Shown: positions 26,478-34,725 of the stretch, piece by piece | Layout: the number at the start of each line of letters is the position of its first letter | How positions within the stretch are numbered: the stretch's first letter is position 1 | Assembly: GCF_007971225.1 (NCBI RefSeq) | Contig: NZ_CP042435.1 | Span: 4,467,501-4,531,500 of the forward strand | Reading direction: 5' to 3' | Origin: Panacibacter ginsenosidivorans | GTDB lineage: Bacteria > Bacteroidota > Bacteroidia > Chitinophagales > Chitinophagaceae | Length of the DNA stretch: 64,000 nt | Position numbers and translations under genes: made by a program | The notes under the pieces: model-generated | Told to the model about the DNA's origin: nothing | The model's database searches: none | What the model saw: the letters and a program-made list of their open reading frames with translations, nothing else

Positions 26478-27422
26478 TCAAATTTCCTCATTCCATTTTT
26501 CAGGCCGGCCTCCCGCAGCATTGGATGTTATATTCAGGCCCATAATGAGAAATTCCACGTCTCCGTGTGCGTTGGGACAATGTTCTACGCCCTTTGGAAC
26601 AATAAACATTTCATGGGGATAGAGTTCAACATTGCGATCCCGCAGCTGTATCGTAAGGTGTCCCTTATAAACAATAAAGAGTTCATCCTGGTCATCATGA
26701 TGATGCCAGTTTATTTCGCCGGTACCTTTAGCCAGCTTGATCAGTTGCCCGTTGGCTTCACCAATGATCTTCTGGCTCCAGTATTTACTGATGGTTGATA
26801 ATTCTTCCGGGATATTTACTTTTCCGGATGGAGTGCGTGCTGTTGTTACATTGTTGTGCATGGTATCATGTTTAATAGGTGAATCGTCTGGAAGGATAAG
26901 CTCTAGCAAAGCGATAGAGAGGTTCCGGTGCTGCAGCGGCAACTCCGGGGAATCGGGCGTAGTATAGTTTTCAATGAACCGGAAACCATAGCTTTTATAG
27001 TAGGAGATAATCTTGGCATTGTCCGCCCAGGTATCCATACGGATATATTTTCTTTTCTTTTCCCGGGCAAATTGTACTGCCCAGTCCAGGACTTTTTGAA
27101 ATACCTGTTGCCCGCTGAATTGCCGGTTCAATACGATGCGGTGCAAATAAATGGCATCGGATTTTTCCATTGCTCTCCAGATCAGTGCGTCGGTATAGCA
27201 AATGCTGAATATGCAGACGATGACCCCTGAGCTGGTTATTTTGTATAAAAGCTCTTGCTCAATATCACTTTTTATAAAGGCTTTATCGTAACTGTTCCAG
27301 CCGGTATAATGATTCTTTTTTTGAAAAGCAATGGCTGCTTCAAAAAGCTGGCAAACGTCCTCCAGGTCATCCGGCGTTGCAGGCGTGATAAAATATTGCA
27401 TAGCAGGTTTATTTGTTGTCAT
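26478..27422 (-). CDS. GNAT acetyltransferase-cupin fusion
   Basis: The product is 314 aa with two domains. Residues 8-170 form a GNAT domain: ITPATPDDLEDVCQLFEAA, IYLHRIVLNRQFSGQQVFQK (with a Q/RxxGxG/A-like loop) and ISYYKSYGFRFIENY. Residues 195-305 form a cupin: EINWHHHDDQDELFIVYKGHL and PHEMFIVPKGVEHCPNAHG, carrying the metal-binding His/Glu. It overlaps the permease gene by 4 bp. Amine acetylation with a ligand-sensing cupin is possible; the substrate is unknown. Confidence 0.82.
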   Translation of the reverse strand: MTTNKPAMQYFITPATPDDLEDVCQLFEAAIAFQKKNHYTGWNSYDKAFIKSDIEQELLYKITSSGVIVCIFSICYTDALIWRAMEKSDAIYLHRIVLNRQFSGQQVFQKVLDWAVQFAREKKRKYIRMDTWADNAKIISYYKSYGFRFIENYTTPDSPELPLQHRNLSIALLELILPDDSPIKHDTMHNNVTTARTPSGKVNIPEELSTISKYWSQKIIGEANGQLIKLAKGTGEINWHHHDDQDELFIVYKGHLTIQLRDRNVELYPHEMFIVPKGVEHCPNAHGDVEFLIMGLNITSNAAGGRPEKWNEEI

Positions 27423-28885
27423 TTATTATTCAGGTTGCTGTGCTTTACGCTGTAGACAAAATAGATAATGATCCCTGCCACACTCCAGACAAGCAAGCGC
27501 ACCCAGGTGGATGCATCGAGGCTGAACATCAGCAGGATATTAAAACCCAGCCCAAGACCAGCAACCAGGGGCAGGTACTTTACTTTATAAGGCCGGTGGA
27601 GGTCAGGCTGCTTTTTCCGCAGGACCAGCACCGCCGCACAAATCATGGCAAAGGCGAGCAACGTACCGATACTGGTCATTTTGGTCGCTTTCTCGATTGG
27701 CGTGACGGCAGCCACAAGTGATGCGATGGCACCAACGAGTACAGTGCTTTTCCAGGGCGTCTTAAAGTTGGGATGGATAGCCGCAAATAGTTTGGGTGGC
27801 AGCAGTCCGTCCCTGGCCATATTCAGGAATATCCGGGTTTGCGAGAGCAACATCACCAGCATCACAGAGACCAGGCCTATCACCGCGGCAATGGTGATCA
27901 GCAGGGATGCCCAGGCAAGGCCAACCGAACTGAACGCCGAAGCAACCGGCGCACCCAGGTCGAGGTCGGTATATTTTGTCATCCCGGTCAATACCAGCGA
28001 GACAAGAATATACAGCGTCGTGCAAACGATCAGCGAAAAGATAATGGCGAACGGAATATCTTTTGTCGGATTGACCGCTTCCTGTGACTGGGTGGAAACG
28101 GCATCAAATCCGATGAAGGCAAAGAAAACAATACCGGCAGCAGTCAGTACCCCTGACAGGCCATAATGACTGGCACCGGAACTGTCAACTACTTTGGCCG
28201 GGATAAAAGGTTGCCAGTTGTCAGTATTGATATAAGCGACCCCTGCTATCACGACAAATAAAACCGCCGCTACCTTCAGGGAAACAATAAGATTATTGGT
28301 CCGTGCGGACTCTTTTATGCCACGGACAAGGATATAGGTAACAACCCAGACGATGAGCGCGGCGGGAAGATTCAGGGAAAAGAGCGGGGGGACGGTGCCG
28401 GCTTTCAGGGCTGCTTCGCGGGCGGTAAAGGGGTCATTCAGCAACCAGGCAGGCAGGTTGGGAATACCCGCAAGCTTCAGTAGTTTACTAAAATACGTTG
28501 ACCAGCTGACCGCAACAGTGGTGGCACCCATCATGTATTCAAGGATCAGGTTCCAGCCAATAAACCACGCAAAGAACTCGCCGATGGTACCATAGGAATA
28601 AGCATAGGCAGAGCCGGAAACTGGTAAAATGGAGGCAAACTCCGCATAGCAGAAAGCCGCAAATAAACAACCGGTTCCTGCCAGTACAAAGGAAAGTGCC
28701 AGGGCGGGTCCGGCATACTGGTTGGCCGCTACACCCGTCAACACAAAAATACCGCCGCCTATAACGGCCCCAACGCTAATTGCGGTGAGTTCCCATTTGC
28801 CCAGCGTTCTGTTTAACTGGCTTGTTTTGATGTCCTCGCGATAAGCCTCCAACGGCTTTTTTCTGAATAGTTTGCTGATATGCAT
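27419..28885 (-). CDS. APC-family amino-acid permease
   Basis: The product is 488 aa from Met at 28885 (MHISKLFRKKPLEAY); the frame extends upstream to 28936, but this start gives the standard family N-terminus. ELTAISVGAVIGGGIFVLTG is the conserved first span with the GxGIF-like loop, and twelve or so hydrophobic spans follow, with FFAFIGFDAVSTQSQEA in the sixth. Cationic amino-acid transporter (CAT-like) relationship is likely. It lies between the racemase and GNAT-cupin genes, suggesting uptake or export of an amino-acid substrate. Confidence 0.9.
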   Translation of the reverse strand: MHISKLFRKKPLEAYREDIKTSQLNRTLGKWELTAISVGAVIGGGIFVLTGVAANQYAGPALALSFVLAGTGCLFAAFCYAEFASILPVSGSAYAYSYGTIGEFFAWFIGWNLILEYMMGATTVAVSWSTYFSKLLKLAGIPNLPAWLLNDPFTAREAALKAGTVPPLFSLNLPAALIVWVVTYILVRGIKESARTNNLIVSLKVAAVLFVVIAGVAYINTDNWQPFIPAKVVDSSGASHYGLSGVLTAAGIVFFAFIGFDAVSTQSQEAVNPTKDIPFAIIFSLIVCTTLYILVSLVLTGMTKYTDLDLGAPVASAFSSVGLAWASLLITIAAVIGLVSVMLVMLLSQTRIFLNMARDGLLPPKLFAAIHPNFKTPWKSTVLVGAIASLVAAVTPIEKATKMTSIGTLLAFAMICAAVLVLRKKQPDLHRPYKVKYLPLVAGLGLGFNILLMFSLDASTWVRLLVWSVAGIIIYFVYSVKHSNLNNK

Positions 28886-28898
28886 GACCAGGGATTGG

Positions 28899-29593
28899 TT
28901 AAAAGGATAGTGCAAAGTCAACGGCAGCCTCTGCATGAAGCTGCGTTGTATTAAAAACGGGAACGGTGAAATATTCCTGCCCGATCAATAAGGGAATCTC
29001 CGTACAGCCTAACACGATTCCTTCCGCGCCCCTTTCCATCAGGCCATTGGCAATGCGGATATATGCCTCCCGCGTATGGTCGGAGCATATGCCTTTGCCC
29101 AGCTCATGCAGCAGTGTTTTCTCTATAAATTCCCGGTCGGTTTTATTTGCCGGGGTAATGACTTCAATATCCTGCGCCGCAAGTTTTTGCCTGTAGAAAT
29201 CCAGTTCCATTGTATAGACAGTTCCGAGTAAACCAACTTTTTTGATGTTCTTTTGATGAATGGCATTTGCCGTAGCGATCCGAATGTCGATAAGCGGAAG
29301 GTCTGTTTGTTCCGCGATCCTGTCTGCAACGATATGGGCCGTATTTGCACCAAGCAGCAGGACTTCGGCACCTGCTTTAGCCAGCTGTTGCACCGCGTTC
29401 AGGAGCAGTGCAAACGTTCCGTCCCAATCATAGGCGGCATTACAACGCCTGAAATGCTCGAAATTGACAGAATAAATGATACACTCGGCAAAGTTCAGCC
29501 CCCAAGTCTTTTATTGGTTGCTTCATTGATGAAACGGTAATAGTCAATAGTGGAGGTCCAGCTGATGCCACCGACAAGCCCGATTTTTTTCAT
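28899..29593 (-). pseudogene. Aspartate/glutamate racemase, frameshifted
   Basis: The start at 29593 gives MKKIGLVGGISWTSTIDYYR and INEATNKRLGG, then a stop at the G run. The reading continues in another frame with LNFAECIIYSVNFEHFRRC, and on to QQLAKAGAEVLLLGANTAH, with the second catalytic Cys in GIVLGCTEIPLL. Both halves match one family member once a base is added in the five-base C run at 29499-29503 (plus strand). The start overlaps the DinB stop by 4 bp, as in an intact operon. It may be a true pseudogene or a homopolymer sequencing error. Confidence 0.85.
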
Positions 29594-30126
29594 GCTGTAT
29601 GTTTTAAGTTGAGTATACCAAGAAATACGGTAAATGGCCCTACTGCTTCTTTGTATTGCTTTGCCATTACCCTTGTGATCTGCGAAAGATGATTCAGGTC
29701 GTGTACAGCCCAGGTGGCTAGCAGATCACGTAGTGTCAGGTTACCGAGTTTTGGATGTACAGCTGCTTTTTCGAAATCGCTGTCACCCAGTTGAAATGCA
29801 AGGAGCTTCTGAATGTTTTCCTTTCTGTGCACTTCAAACGCCTTCAACAGGTCAGCAAGGGTTTTGCCTTTGCTCCATGCAAATTGTGCCTGCCTATCGA
29901 TCGGTACCAGGATTTTATCACCCGAACTTGACAGGATAATTTTCGTCCTGGTAATAAAATCAGTTTGCTCGCAAACAATCAGGTGCCCAACCACATCAAA
30001 AACACTCCAGGTGTTTTCTCCTTCATTGTGATGCACCCAGTCATCGGAAACACCCTGCAACAACGCATTCAAAACAGAGGGTGTCCGTTCAATGATCTCA
30101 AGTGTTTTATCTAAGTCAAATTTCAT
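29590..30126 (-). CDS. DinB-family protein
   Basis: The product is 178 aa from Met at 30126 (MKFDLDKTLEIIERTPSVLN); an upstream Met at 30162 is in frame but less likely. Four-helix pattern with WSVFDVVGHLIVCEQTDF, then AVHDLNHLSQITRVMAKQY; three His residues sit at DinB metal positions. The gene overlaps the racemase start by 4 bp (29590-29593). Confidence 0.8.
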   Translation of the reverse strand: MKFDLDKTLEIIERTPSVLNALLQGVSDDWVHHNEGENTWSVFDVVGHLIVCEQTDFITRTKIILSSSGDKILVPIDRQAQFAWSKGKTLADLLKAFEVHRKENIQKLLAFQLGDSDFEKAAVHPKLGNLTLRDLLATWAVHDLNHLSQITRVMAKQYKEAVGPFTVFLGILNLKHTA

Positions 30127-30161
30127 ATTGTATGTATTGGTAAGATGAAAAAACAGGAGCA

Positions 30162-30536
30162 CTAAGTGACCGGTATCGCCGGGAAATAATTGCAGTACAC
30201 TCTTACAGCTTTTCCCTGACCGTTTAACTGGAACGTCTCTGCAGCAGACCTGCCATTGACCGAAGTGTAACTGATAACGACCGTATTAATTCCGGTATAA
30301 TATTGCTGCAGTGTAAAGCGCAGCTCAGGATAAGCAGCAAGGCCTGCTTCAAAATAAGCGCGTAAACCGGGTTTGCCTCTGATGACCCCTTCCTCATTGA
30401 ATTTTAATAACGGAATAAAGGGGGAATAGAATTCAATATCATCAGCGTAATGATCAAGGATCTGTTCAAGGTTATGTGCATTGAATGCATCGATCCGTTG
30501 ACCCACAAATGCGGAAGCCGTTTCAATGTTCATCAT
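30162..30536 (-). CDS. NTF2/SnoaL-like protein
   Basis: The product is 124 aa. FVGQRIDAFNAHNLEQILDHYADDIEFYSPF is the typical opening of the SnoaL/NTF2 fold, followed by beta strands ending VRVYCNYFPAIP. Such proteins bind or isomerise small ligands; the substrate is not apparent. It is in the TetR-flanked operon. Confidence 0.8.
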   Translation of the reverse strand: MMNIETASAFVGQRIDAFNAHNLEQILDHYADDIEFYSPFIPLLKFNEEGVIRGKPGLRAYFEAGLAAYPELRFTLQQYYTGINTVVISYTSVNGRSAAETFQLNGQGKAVRVYCNYFPAIPVT

Positions 30537-30577
30537 ATCTCATTCTTAAATTTTCTTAAACCGGGTGCGTACAATCG

Positions 30578-31117
30578 TCATTGCTGGTAATAAAAAACCA
30601 GGGAAGCTTTCTGAATCGTGTGCTGGCCTAAGTAAAATCCAACAAGCGCGGGACTGGCGTTTGCACCCAATCCGAGTTTTTCTGTATCCAGGGCATACAA
30701 GGTAATGACATAGGCATGTGGCTTGCTTCCCGGTGGGGGACAAGGTCCGCCATAACCCGGTACTCCGAAATCGGTTCTGCTCTGGATGGCATTTTCAGGT
30801 GCTATATTTTTTTGTACGTTACCGGCGTCAGCGGGCAGCTCCGAGCAGGTTTTTTCCAGGTCAAAAATCAACCAGTGCCACCAGCCGCTGCCCGTTGGCG
30901 CATCCTGGTCATACATGGTAACGGCAAAACTTTTTGTGCCGGCAGGGGCGTTTTCCCAAAATAACTCCGGTGATACATTGCCGCCGCTGCACCCGAAACC
31001 ATTCAGGACCTGCTTCATCATTGCCTGGCCTCCCAGGTCTTTTGATTGTAGTGTGAATGTCTGCGCTTTACCTGCCATGCAGGCAAGCAGCGCCACGATT
31101 ACCATTGCCTTTTTCAT
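30578..31117 (-). CDS. PEBP (YbhB/YbcL-type) protein, exported
   Basis: The product is 179 aa. A signal peptide (ending MAGKAQ) is followed by the phosphatidylethanolamine-binding fold: GNVSPELFWENAPAGTKSFAV, VTMYDQDAPTGSGWWHWLIF and GYGGPCPPPGSKPHAYVITLYAL, all family signatures. Ligand unknown. The start overlaps the thioesterase stop by 4 bp. Confidence 0.9.
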   Translation of the reverse strand: MKKAMVIVALLACMAGKAQTFTLQSKDLGGQAMMKQVLNGFGCSGGNVSPELFWENAPAGTKSFAVTMYDQDAPTGSGWWHWLIFDLEKTCSELPADAGNVQKNIAPENAIQSRTDFGVPGYGGPCPPPGSKPHAYVITLYALDTEKLGLGANASPALVGFYLGQHTIQKASLVFYYQQ

Positions 31118-31599
31118 ATTGCTTGTTTTAATTGCTTTACCCTGGTTTCAAAATCAGCAGCATCAGAGAGCGGGTTGACGACCGCTCCAAAAAACTGCAT
31201 GAGTGCTTCGGAATGCGCAAAGCTTTTTTGTGTCTGTAAATGAAAGTGAACCAGCTTCGTCCACATAACCGCTTTTAAAATATCCTTATCCCTGTTCCAC
31301 ATCACAGCCTCAAAAAGCAAACTTTTTTCGGAAAAGGAAATCAGTTGCGTTTGTATGGATACCTCCTCCATCAGTTGTGCAGGAGCAATGTAGGAGATCT
31401 GGGTTTGGGCAGATACCCAGCCGATCCCTTTTTCGCTTGCTAATTGGTACACATCAAAATCGTACTGTTCCAGTAACTGGTCTTCCCTTGCAGTAATCAG
31501 GTAATCAATATATCTTGAATTGTTCAGGTGATTGAATGGATCGCAGTCATGAAAACGGATTTTCATGTTGCTTTCCAGCACTTTTTTGAATGCGGTCAT
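31114..31599 (-). CDS. Acyl-CoA thioesterase (hot-dog fold)
   Basis: The product is 161 aa. MKIRFHDCDPFNHLNNSRYIDYL carries the conserved Asp and Asn-His of 4HBT thioesterases. LLFEAVMWNRDKDIL and a beta-rich C-terminus follow. It is the first gene of the operon and has a TetR operator 17 bp upstream of its start. Confidence 0.87.
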   Translation of the reverse strand: MTAFKKVLESNMKIRFHDCDPFNHLNNSRYIDYLITAREDQLLEQYDFDVYQLASEKGIGWVSAQTQISYIAPAQLMEEVSIQTQLISFSEKSLLFEAVMWNRDKDILKAVMWTKLVHFHLQTQKSFAHSEALMQFFGAVVNPLSDAADFETRVKQLKQAI

Positions 31600-31615
31600 A
31601 ATTATGGTTTATAAA

Positions 31616-31633
31616 ATATACCATTCGGTATAT
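31616..31633. promoter_or_regulatory. TetR operator before the thioesterase operon
   Basis: ATATACCATTCGGTATAT has 7-bp arms ATATACC/GGTATAT and lies 17 bp upstream of the thioesterase start. It is the exact reverse complement of the site at 32277-32294 upstream of the TetR gene. Confidence 0.8.
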
Positions 31634-31648
31634 TTTGTTGCAAAAAAA

Positions 31649-32266
31649 TTATTGTTTCAGACTCAGTATCATTTTTTCCAGGTAATTCATGGCGATTTTC
31701 AACTCTGTTGTTTTGCCGGTAACCTTGGCCTGCATAAATGCGCCTTCTATCAGTGATATCAGGATGACCGCCACTTCAGCTGGATTGGTATCAGCTTTTA
31801 TTTCCTGCCTGGCAATCCCCCTTTTGATTTGATTTTCGACTGCACGTTTCCAGAAGGCAAGTGCGGCAGCAGCCCGTTCCCTTAAACCGGGGTGGGTGTC
31901 ATCAGCTTCCGTCGCCGTATTTAATATCGGGCACCCTGTTTGCAGAAACGGATACTTCAGATAGTTCCTGTATACATCCGGATAAACCAGGAGACGGTCC
32001 ACTGCATTGTCCTTAGCCAGTATCCTTGCTTTTATAAATGCGGTGACTGTTTGATAATTGTAATCAAATACCGCCAGCGCTACTTCATCTTTGTTCTCAA
32101 AATTTCCGTAAATGCTTCCTTTCGTCAATCCTGTTGCGTTGGTGAGATCGTTCAATGATGTCCCGGCAAAACCTTTTGCATTGAAAACAGGCGCTGTTTT
32201 TTCAATGATAAATTGTTTGGTCCGTTCTGATTTTGACATTGACTTATCCATAGCAGTTACAAACAT
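31649..32266 (-). CDS. TetR/AcrR-family repressor
   Basis: The product is up to 205 aa; the family start SKSERTKQFIIEKTAPVF suggests Met at 32239. The N-terminal HTH has AKGFAGTSLNDLTNATGLTKGSIYGNFENKDEV. The C-terminal ligand domain is unassigned; it has a Cys in the CPILNTATEADDTHPG segment, as in Bacteroidota relatives. Identical operators flank the gene, so it should repress both itself and the thioesterase operon. Ligand unknown. Confidence 0.9.
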   Translation of the reverse strand: MFVTAMDKSMSKSERTKQFIIEKTAPVFNAKGFAGTSLNDLTNATGLTKGSIYGNFENKDEVALAVFDYNYQTVTAFIKARILAKDNAVDRLLVYPDVYRNYLKYPFLQTGCPILNTATEADDTHPGLRERAAAALAFWKRAVENQIKRGIARQEIKADTNPAEVAVILISLIEGAFMQAKVTGKTTELKIAMNYLEKMILSLKQ

Positions 32267-32276
32267 AATAAAAAAA

Positions 32277-32294
32277 ATATACCGAATGGTATAT
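32277..32294. promoter_or_regulatory. TetR autoregulatory operator
   Basis: ATATACCGAATGGTATAT, the inverse of the site at 31616-31633, is embedded in A/T runs that extend its symmetry. It lies 11 bp upstream of the longest TetR reading. Confidence 0.8.
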
Positions 32295-32365
32295 TTTTTA
32301 AAAAAATTATTAATAGCGCTTCAGCATGCCTTTTTGTGTGGTCTGTAAATTATAACTGAAAAACA

Positions 32366-32392
32366 ACAAAGCCCCGGCAAGACTGCCGGGGC
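32366..32392 (-). terminator. Terminator after the first rteC
   Basis: GCCCCGGCA-AGAC-TGCCGGGGC (32371-32392) is a perfect 9-bp stem. On the minus strand it is followed by TTTGTTGTTTTT, so it should end rteC transcription. Confidence 0.7.
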
Positions 32393-32473
32393 CATCATTC
32401 AAACCTTGTCCTTATGTTGCATTCCCGGTTTTAACTTCTGCGTTGGTCCTATAAAAAACGCTGTTTGGCTGGG

Positions 32474-33279
32474 TCACTTTCCGTACTCCAGGTCGGTTTC
32501 GTCCATGTATCTTATCAGCGTTGCTTTTAGTTGGTCCAGGTAATTGGTCCGCCCGCTCTTGCGGATGCGAATCTCCTGGAAGGTCCGGTAATAGTTACCG
32601 AGGTCTATCCCGAACACCGCCTCTAAAAGTTGCGCGATGTCCTTCACAGTTCTGCCTGCCCGTTGTTGATACTTCCTTTGCGTTGCAATGCATACAGAAG
32701 CTCAATAAGCGCAGCTTTTGAATCCGTCCATTTAAATTTCTTCTCGAACTTGTCTACCGGTGCCGGGCCTGTTGATAAACGCTGTAGCGCATGATGAATA
32801 AAGCCATGCAGTTTTTCATAGGCCAGCAGTAGCGCAACAAACCGGTCGCATACTGCATGTAATAGCGTGTCGCCTTGCGGCGGAAACGATTGGTCCGTTG
32901 ACCGGACAAAGAGTTTGTCGTCGAGATAGGTATCGCCGCTTCTGTAATACTTTACAAGGAAAGTGTTCGCGGTAAAATAATTCCTGACTTGTACCAGCTT
33001 TTCCTGCAAAACGGTTGCTTCCCAGATCCCGGGCATAACGCAGTCCAGTGCCATCTCCAGGAGTTCCTGGTAATACAGCTGCCAATGTTCAATGGCCGGT
33101 TTCCATTCCTTAAAAAAGGTGATCTCCTCCGCTGTTGACGCGAAGACATGCGCTACCTCATGTGAACGCAGTTGCGCCAGTGCCTGCGCAGTAAGTTCAT
33201 TAGCCTTCCTGGATGTTTCTATGATATTACCACCGTCGCGCTCAACCGATGCGAGCGATTCCGTCAGCTGATGGTGCAC
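32474..33279 (-). pseudogene. rteC: RteC-family regulator, frameshifted copy
   Basis: The main frame (start GTG at 33279) has FTANTFLVKYYRSGDTYLDDKLFVR and KWTDSKAALIELLYALQRKGS, which fit the RteC family (regulators of excision and transfer genes in CTnDOT-like elements). It stops at NNGQAEL, but the frame one base over continues VKDIAQLLEAVFGIDLGNYYR and ends MDETDLEYGK at 32474. The copy at 48230 reads straight through this point, so one base has been lost or gained around 32650. The frame upstream of the GTG is open only to a stop and lacks an ATG. Confidence 0.8.
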
Positions 33280-33512
33280 TGTGTCAAAAAAGGGAGCATC
33301 GGCATCTTTTCACTTTCCATACCCTGCAATTTTAATGGTTAATGGTGTACGGTAGGGTGGAATAGTTTCGCGGTCATCAACATAACCACATCCATTCCTT
33401 TGAGGTTAACGGTACATCAAATTTAGGGTACAAGTATGCTTACCCGAATTGCGATTTCGCAAGAAATGATCAGCAATGGCAAAGTCAGGTGCCTTGAATA
33501 TAGATAAGTGCC

Positions 33513-34052
33513 CTACCGGCAATATTTTTCCCGTAATGCGTTCATCACCCCCTTCTTTCTTGCCCGCACTGCCCTGCGCAACAGGATCGGTTCGATGAGT
33601 GCCAGAAAACCGGTAAACCTCGAATCGGCATGCTCCATCAGTACGGCAAGATGATCCAGTTTAGCCGGAATGCCCTTGTTATTAGTAAGTCCATCATCTG
33701 CTAACCCATACCCAATGCACAAGCTTTCCAGAAAGCGGCTTTCAGCGGGTGCAATCTTGACCTGAAAACGGATAGGTGTTGTACCTGGATTATAAAAACG
33801 ATGCACGACGTTTTTTGGGGCGACAGCTATCTCACCGGGTATCAGCCTCAATTGCTCCTTCCCCACATCTACACCCAACGTTCCTTCCACCGGAATAAAT
33901 GTTTCGCTGAAACTGGTATGATAATGCTTGGGTGTACCTCCTTTTACCGCCAGTTCAACTTCTACTTATATTTGGTCTCCATTTGTTTCATCTGCTGTCT
34001 GCAGCACCGTAACTTTATCTTTCACTTTGGGATTATAAAAGACCCTTTTCAT
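33513..34052 (-). pseudogene. Cupin-domain protein with internal stop
   Basis: From ATG at 34052 the frame reads MKRVFYNPKVKDKVTVLQTA, then a TAA codon (33966-33968) at residue 29, then VEVELAVKGGTPKHYHTSFS, FIPVEGTLGVDVGKE and PKNVVHRFYNP, a cupin core with HxH and a later His. Without the stop, the length is about 179 aa. Re-start inside would remove the HxH motif. A nonsense mutation or sequence error is likely. Confidence 0.75.
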
Positions 34053-34725
34053 TTTTTTATTGTTCACGAAAATAGCCTGCCCAAAAAATGACCGGAAACG
34101 GCAGGGGTATTGAATGTTATTAATGCTGCATGAAATGTAATGCCTTGTTTCTATACTTTGAAAGCGGGAATCAAAGACCTTCCTTTTGATACAAACTATC
34201 AGGTCTTCTCTTCTCCCGAAAAAATCCCGCTAAAAATTGTTCATATAACCTCGAATGTGGAATAATCTGCCAATTGATTTCACCCCGGTATTCGGAGTTT
34301 TATAATACAAAAAGATCTTCATACCTGGTGAATTAACCTTAACAACACCGCCGTATAAGGCCGGATAGAATATTTAAATGAGTAATAATCTCAAAAAAAA
34401 CAGACTTACAAGCTAACCAACTTAACAAGTGACGGGAAATATGGTATAAGTGTAGCGAATAAAGGAATAAGTGTATTTTTTGACCAGTTAAATCAACACC
34501 GCCCGCATTTGTTGATATAACGCAATGGCAGCAAGCATTCCGGAGAAATTGAAATGGCAAAGAGTCAAATAAAACTAATGCCAGTTTTTTTTGTGTTATC
34601 AAAAATTATTTTGGCATCTGAAATTATTTTTATTATTTCATTGCGTCAAAACATATAACTCTTCCAACGGACTAACCGTCTTACACCACCCATCATTTAC
34701 TGTAAAAAAAAACGAACTAAACCCC
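34053..34725. other. Intergenic stretch before the RHS-type locus
   Basis: This 670-bp AT-rich gap lies between a minus-strand relic and the plus-strand YD/RHS locus. An open frame through 34591-34725 precedes the real start at 34726 but looks non-coding. The promoter of the locus must lie here; no motif was resolved. Confidence 0.4.

Noticed and set aside
34591-34725. N-terminal extension of the coiled-coil/barrel protein
   Set aside because: A clean signal peptide starts at 34726; the preceding residues are non-conserved and read as intergenic sequence.
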